Assembly: GCA_013698285.1 (NCBI GenBank)
Contig: JACCVE010000493.1
Coordinates: 1 to 7,674 of the forward strand
Reading direction: 5' to 3'
Length of the DNA: 7,674 bases
Origin: Chloroflexia bacterium
Lineage (GTDB): Bacteria > Chloroflexota > Chloroflexia > Thermomicrobiales > UBA6265
Part shown: positions 4,939 to 7,674 of the stretch, piece after piece
Position numbering within the stretch: position 1 is the stretch's first letter
How the letters are laid out: the number at the start of each line of letters is the position of its first letter
The notes under the pieces: generated by a model
What the model was told of the DNA's origin: nothing
Databases searched by the model: none
What the model saw: the letters and a program-made list of their open reading frames with translations, nothing else
Program-made: the position numbers and the translations under genes

Positions 4939-5696
4939 GCGATCAGCCACCCGTACCGATCCTCTACACCCAGACCGGCTGTGCCGACAGCCCGAAGGTG
5001 CGCGACTGGCTGGTCGAGCGCGGCATCCCCTTCGTCGAGCGCAACGTCACCGGCGACCTCGACGCGGCGATGGCGCTCTACCGCACGGGCACCTTCGCGA
5101 CACCGTTGCTGGTGGTCGGCGAGACACGGGTGCTCGGCTTCCGGCCCGCCGAGATCGAGGCGGCGGCGCCGCCCCGCGCGGTCGAGTCCCGCACGAAGGC
5201 CCCCGGCGGGGCCCAGCGGCCTTCGTCGTCCTCGATCGAGGTTCCGGGCGCGCCAGCGGCGCGATCCGCACCATGCCAGCCGATGCCAGCCGATGCCAGC
5301 GCAGTCGTCGAAACTCAGGCACCCGCAGCGCAGGCTCTGCTCCAGCACGTCCCGCACCCGCTGGGCGCGGGCGAGGAGGGCGTCCATCTCGTCGATCTTC
5401 CGACCGGCCAATGCACGCCAGCGATCCGATGCCGGGGCATCCTCCGGAAAATCGTGGAAGAGCCCCCGCGTCTCGGCGACGGTGAATCCGGCCTCCCGCG
5501 CCATGCGGACCACGGTCAGGCGGATCAGCACGTCCGGGCCGTACCGGCGGCGACCGTTCAGGCGGCGCGGCGCGGGCAGGAGACGCACGCTCTCGTAGTA
5601 GCGGATCGCCGATGGCCGGATACCCGCCCGGCGAGCCACCTCGCCGATGCTCAGGGTGTCCATGTGTCCGAGCCCCTTGACGTCGAGCGTGCTTGA
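4935..5696 (+). CDS. Glutaredoxin-like protein (CxxS type), 3' end unresolved
   Basis: GTG start overlapping the preceding TGA by 4 bp (GTGA), implying translational coupling. Residues 1-78 are a compact thioredoxin-fold glutaredoxin: YTQTGCADSPKVRDWL with a monothiol C16-A-D-S19 active site, ERNVTGD, the cis-Pro loop FATPLLVVG (P57) and VLGFRPAEI. It would reduce or carry glutathione or persulfide mixed disulfides in the cytosol; pairing with a rhodanese suggests persulfide traffic, which is inference. Homology stops near base 5169, but no stop codon occurs in this frame until 5694-5696. The remaining 175 codons are low-complexity and then run antisense to the merR gene, so the long tail is probably not authentic. 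A terminator-like hairpin at 5193-5226 suggests transcription normally ends soon after the domain. Confidence 0.75.
   Translation: MSDQPPVPILYTQTGCADSPKVRDWLVERGIPFVERNVTGDLDAAMALYRTGTFATPLLVVGETRVLGFRPAEIEAAAPPRAVESRTKAPGGAQRPSSSSIEVPGAPAARSAPCQPMPADASAVVETQAPAAQALLQHVPHPLGAGEEGVHLVDLPTGQCTPAIRCRGILRKIVEEPPRLGDGESGLPRHADHGQADQHVRAVPAATVQAARRGQETHALVVADRRWPDTRPASHLADAQGVHVSEPLDVERA
5193..5226. terminator. Terminator-like hairpin between convergent glutaredoxin and merR genes
   Basis: Perfect 9-bp stem ACGAAGGCC (5193-5201) / GGCCTTCGT (5218-5226), with an inner CCC-GGC-GGG pairing (5202-5210). It sits between the ends of two convergent homology blocks, the expected site for a bidirectional terminator. 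There is no U-tract on either strand. A 12-bp palindrome CCTCGATCGAGG follows at 5230-5241. Confidence 0.5.
5273..5300. repeat. 10-bp tandem repeat ATGCCAGCCG, 2.8 copies, at the merR 3' end
   Basis: Units at 5273-5282, 5283-5292 and 5293-5300 (last one lacking CG) are identical. On the minus strand it begins directly after the last conserved Cys codon of MerR (5303-5301). The unit is not a multiple of three, so copy-number change shifts the merR frame. Confidence 0.9.
5286..5663 (-). CDS. MerR-family transcriptional regulator, no stop where the homology ends
   Basis: Residues 1-126 are a MerR-type activator: LSIGEVARRAGIRPSAIRYYESVRLLPAPRR (helix-turn-helix, 4-34), wing NGRRRYGPDVL, then the dimerisation coiled coil (about 85-110) and a C-terminal Cys cluster C113-x-C115...C121 (RCGCLSFDDC) likely to bind a metal or sense thiols. 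It matches three of the four SoxR Fe-S cysteines; the first is Ser. ATG 5663 is supported by AAGGGG 9 nt upstream; an upstream in-frame ATG (5714) would place a promoter inside the gene. The listed end is where similarity stops: the frame stays open for another 240 codons to a TGA at 4568-4566, fully antisense to the glutaredoxin, which is unlikely to be real. It is divergent from the CCPFF gene with a MerR-type promoter between, suggesting that this gene is its target. Confidence 0.85.
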
Positions 5697-5707
5697 ACTC
5701 GTATCGT
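5677..5707 (+). promoter_or_regulatory. MerR-type promoter with 19-bp spacer
   Basis: -35 TTGACG (5677-5682, 5/6), spacer 19 bp, -10 TATCGT (5702-5707, 4/6), facing the CCPFF gene. Long 19-20 bp spacers are the hallmark of MerR-activated promoters. The spacer holds an imperfect dyad TCGAGC-GT-GCTTGA (5683-5696, 5 of 6 pairs). It lies immediately upstream of the merR start, so autoregulation is also likely. The predicted start near 5714 gives a leader of about 60 nt. Confidence 0.65.
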
Positions 5708-5774
5708 AGGACATGAGCATACGACGAGTAGTCGCCGGGGTGCGGCGGCGCTGGCAGATGAACGGAGGCAACCC

Positions 5775-6131
5775 ATGGTCGATGATCGGGAGCGGACGGT
5801 CAGCGAGTCTGGTCTCAGTTGCGGCCTCGTCGGGCGGGAGTTCGCCGAACGGAAGGAGAGCCTGACCCGGGACCTGTTCGCGCACGTCGAGCGCGTCGAG
5901 GAACTCCCCGACGGGTTCGCCTACCGGTTCCCGGCGGGCGAGCCCTGGCCCGCGAAGGTGCTGGAGGTAATCACCGCCGAGCGGCGATGCTGCCCGTTCT
6001 TCACCTTCGAGATGGTCTTCGAGCCGCACGGCGGGCCGCTCTGGCTGCGGTTGCGCGGCCCGGAGGGGGTGAAGGCGTTCGTGGGCGCCGAACTCGGCAT
6101 CCAGGACCTCAGCCCCGCGGCGCGTAGATGA
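5775..6131 (+). CDS. Small CCPFF-motif protein of unknown function, probable MerR target
   Basis: 118 residues, soluble, no signal peptide or membrane segment. Features: an acidic/charged helix (ERKESLTRDLFAHVERVEEL, 25-44), a YRFPAGEPW segment, then ITAERRCCPFFTFEMVFEP with the Cys pair C72-C73, and GGPLWLRLRGPEGVKAFV near the end. I recall unnamed small proteins with this ERxCCPF signature beside merR-like regulators and metal-resistance genes, but no established function. The vicinal Cys pair could bind a thiophilic metal or metalloid. The start is supported by GGAGG 7 nt upstream, and the promoter upstream has MerR geometry. The 3' end overlaps the convergent YnfA-like frame by 23 bp. Confidence 0.85.
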   Translation: MVDDRERTVSESGLSCGLVGREFAERKESLTRDLFAHVERVEELPDGFAYRFPAGEPWPAKVLEVITAERRCCPFFTFEMVFEPHGGPLWLRLRGPEGVKAFVGAELGIQDLSPAARR

Positions 6132-6453
6132 TGATCCCGGCCCCGACCAGCGCGACCGCGCCGCCGAGCAGGTCGTAACGATCCGGCCGGACCCCCTCGA
6201 CTCACCAGCCCCAGCCGAGCGAGAGGGCGATGAAGACTCCCCCGTATGCCGCGTAGACGCGGCCAAAGCTGAGGCCCTCCGGCTGCAACGCCGGCAACAC
6301 GCCATAGAGGAAGAGGACCAAGCCCCCGGCCATGCCCAGCCAGACGGCCCGCCCCTCCTGCGGCCAGAGCCAGACCAGATAGCCGCCCCCGACCTCGCAC
6401 AGCCCCGCCAGCGCGAAGAGGAGGATCGAGCGGGCAATGGTGCTGGTGTCCAT
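6109..6453 (-). pseudogene. ynfA: YnfA/UPF0060 small membrane protein interrupted by in-frame TGA
   Basis: The frame encodes a four-helix YnfA-type inner-membrane protein: LLFALAGLCEVGGGYLVWLW (11-30), LGMAGGLVLFLYGVL (39-53), GRVYAAYGGVFIALSLGWGW (64-83), then TGA at codon 84 (6204-6202), then VEGVRPDRYDLLGG and a fourth helix ending IIIYAPRG (114). The family reads a continuous AYGGVY...W-L/W-VEGVRPDRxD; relatives have Leu or Trp at the TGA position as I remember them. The full frame (114 codons) fits the family length of about 108-112, whereas the truncated 83-residue product lacks helix 4. YnfA is sometimes described as SMR-like and linked to drug or cation efflux, but its function is unsettled. 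No Shine-Dalgarno precedes ATG 6453. It may be a nonsense mutation, a base error, or read-through. Confidence 0.8.
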
Positions 6454-6478
6454 GCCGGGAAGGACAGCGCCGCCGTGC

Positions 6479-6484
6479 TACCAT
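6479..6484 (+). promoter_or_regulatory. Extended -10 placed for a leaderless MFS transcript
   Basis: TGC-TACCAT (extended TG at 6476-6477, -10 TACCAT at 6479-6484, 4/6 to TATAAT) lies 7 nt before the MFS ATG (6492). That puts the expected transcription start at the A of the ATG. No Shine-Dalgarno is present, consistent with leaderless translation. Confidence 0.4.
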
Positions 6485-6491
6485 CGCCGCC

Positions 6492-7674
6492 ATGCCCGCC
6501 ATGACGTCTCGCCTGCGGACCGTCCTCCGCTCCTACGCCGGCGTGGCCCGGAGCCCGTCCTACTTCCCACTCTGGCTGGCCCAACTCGTCTCGAACGCCG
6601 GCGACACGCTCCACTACATCGCCCTGGTCGTGCTCGTCTTCGAGCTCACCGGGCGTGGCGCCGCGGTCGCGGTGCTGGTCGCCGCCGAGGCGATCCCGGC
6701 CCTACTGCTGGGCCCCGTCGCCGGCGTGGTGATCGATCGCTTCAGCCGGAAGGCCGTGCTGATCGGCGCCGACCTGATCCGCGCCGCCCTCGTCGCGTCG
6801 CTGGTCTGGCCGCAAGGTGCCTGGCACGCCTACGCCGTCGCCGCCGGGATCGCGGCGGGCAACACGTTCTTCAACCCGACGGTGCAGGCCGTCATTCCCG
6901 CGATCACCACGGCGGAGCAGCGCCTGGCCGCGAACTCGGTCGCCTGGTCCACGGGCCGGCTGGTCCAGATCGTCGCCGCGGCGGTCGCCGGCGGCCTGAT
7001 CGGGTTGGTCGGCACCGAAGCGGCCTTCATCGTCAACGCGGCGACCTTCGTCGTCTCGGCGGCGCTGCTCGTCCGGCTCCGCATCCCGGCCCACGCGGGG
7101 CAGGTCGCCAGCGCCGCCCGGCACGGCTTGGGCGGCTACCTCGCCGACGCGCGGGCTGGGCTGGACTTCGCCCGCCGGGACCGGTTCGTCTCCCGCCTGC
7201 TGATCGTCCAGGCCCTGGCCTCGCTGGCGACCGGGGCGACGGGGGCGTTGCTCGTCGTGCTCGCCGAGCGCCACCTTCGCCTCGGACCGGGAGGCTTCGC
7301 CTGGCTGATCGGGGCAATCGGGGCCGGTGCCCTGGTCGGCCCACTGATCCCCAACGCGCTCGCCCGGGACTATCGCGATGCCCGCTGGCTCTTCGTCCCC
7401 TACGTCGTCCGTGGCGTCGGCGATGTGTTGATCGCCGTCTTCACCCCGCTGCCGGTCGCGCTGGTGATCCTGTTCGTCTACGGCCTGAACACCTCGACGG
7501 GGATGGTGGTCTTCTCATCGACAGTGCAGGGCGCCATCCCCGACGCGATGCGGGGACGCGTCTTCACCGTGCTCGACGTGACCTGGAACGCGACCCGGTT
7601 GCTCTCGCTCGCGGCGGGAGCGATCCTCGCTGATTCCCTGGGCATCCGGCCGGTGTTCTGGCTGGGCGGCGCGC
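6492..7674 (+). CDS. MFS efflux transporter, C-terminus beyond window
   Basis: 394 codons are visible with no stop before the window end. It is a typical MFS drug-exporter fold of the EntS/MefA-like group: TM1 begins at YFPLWLAQLVSNAGDTLHYIAL (24-45), motif A lies between TM2 and TM3 (GVVIDRFSRKAVLIGADLIRA, 78-98), TM4 carries NTFFNPTVQAVIPAIT and AANS, a charged loop spans about 200-235, and the second half includes GRVFTVLDVTWNATRLLSLAAG. About 11 helices are visible and the family usually has 12 in about 410 residues, so only the tail is missing. It would export hydrophobic compounds using the proton gradient; the substrate is unknown. It is divergent from the YnfA-like gene with only 38 bp between. 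ATG 6492 is preferred over ATG 6501 because the upstream -10 positions a leaderless start there; no Shine-Dalgarno supports either. Confidence 0.9.
   Translation, partial: MPAMTSRLRTVLRSYAGVARSPSYFPLWLAQLVSNAGDTLHYIALVVLVFELTGRGAAVAVLVAAEAIPALLLGPVAGVVIDRFSRKAVLIGADLIRAALVASLVWPQGAWHAYAVAAGIAAGNTFFNPTVQAVIPAITTAEQRLAANSVAWSTGRLVQIVAAAVAGGLIGLVGTEAAFIVNAATFVVSAALLVRLRIPAHAGQVASAARHGLGGYLADARAGLDFARRDRFVSRLLIVQALASLATGATGALLVVLAERHLRLGPGGFAWLIGAIGAGALVGPLIPNALARDYRDARWLFVPYVVRGVGDVLIAVFTPLPVALVILFVYGLNTSTGMVVFSSTVQGAIPDAMRGRVFTVLDVTWNATRLLSLAAGAILADSLGIRPVFWLGGA

Noticed and set aside
5286..5663. Calling the regulator SoxR
   Set aside because: Only three of the four Fe-S cysteines are present (the first is Ser), and this CxC...C tail is common in other MerR proteins.
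4566..5663. A 366-residue MerR protein ending at 4566
   Set aside because: After residue 126 there is no family similarity, and the tail would be antisense to the glutaredoxin and the CBS domain.
6202..6204. Selenocysteine in the YnfA-like protein
   Set aside because: The family has Leu or Trp, not Cys, at this position, and the protein has no redox role.
4243..6453. Genome-wide reassignment of TGA to an amino acid
   Set aside because: TGA ends the aquaporin, pstS, arsR, rhodanese-CBS and CCPFF genes exactly where their families end, so it is a normal stop here.
6437..7633. 398-residue plus-strand frame over the MFS gene
   Set aside because: Arg/Pro-rich out-of-frame shadow; the neighbouring frame from 6492 encodes a complete MFS pattern.

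Overview
The window is very GC-rich, with strongly G/C-biased third codon positions, so nearly every reading frame is open. The organism is probably a high-GC bacterium of the Chloroflexota (Thermomicrobia/Sphaerobacter-like). The hints are a NIP-like aquaporin of a type I associate with Chloroflexota, a Thr/Pro/Ala-rich stretch after the signal peptide of a secreted binding protein, and a probable leaderless gene. A high-GC actinobacterium is not excluded. The content reads as an accessory metal/metalloid and thiol-stress island rather than core genome.

Left part (1-2671, minus strand): an ArsR-type repressor, an orphan PstS-like periplasmic oxyanion-binding protein, a NIP/AqpN-like channel whose start overlaps the pstS stop (ATGA), and the N-terminal part of a metallophosphoesterase cut by the window edge. 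An AT-rich dyad (ATCAA-N6-TTGAT) lies in the spacer of a plausible pstS promoter, and a different dyad (CCGGTGTCA-N11-TGACACCGG) covers the -10 of the arsR promoter. There are no pstC/A/B genes and no arsB/acr3/arsC. The inferred module is arsR-controlled handling of an oxyanion (phosphate/arsenate) plus a channel able to pass As(OH)3-like solutes.

Middle part (2901-5696, plus strand): a CDF divalent-metal exporter with a His-rich repeated N-terminus; a rhodanese-CBS gene split by a single in-frame TGA five codons after its catalytic Cys, exactly where relatives as I remember them carry a second Cys; and a monothiol glutaredoxin-like protein translationally coupled to it by a GTGA overlap. 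Facing it is a MerR-family regulator (minus strand). Neither the glutaredoxin nor the MerR gene has a stop codon where its homology ends. A terminator-like hairpin lies between them and a 10-bp tandem repeat sits exactly at the end of the MerR homology.

Right part (5677-7674): a MerR-type promoter with a 19-bp spacer drives a small CCPFF-motif protein of unknown function. Convergent to it is a YnfA-like small membrane protein interrupted by a second in-frame TGA. Divergent from that is a partial MFS exporter with an extended -10 placed for leaderless transcription.

The most notable points are the TGA in the rhodanese active-site loop (lesion, sequence error, or selenocysteine), the compact arsR-pstS-aqpN operon with its operators, and the stop-less convergent glutaredoxin/MerR pair.
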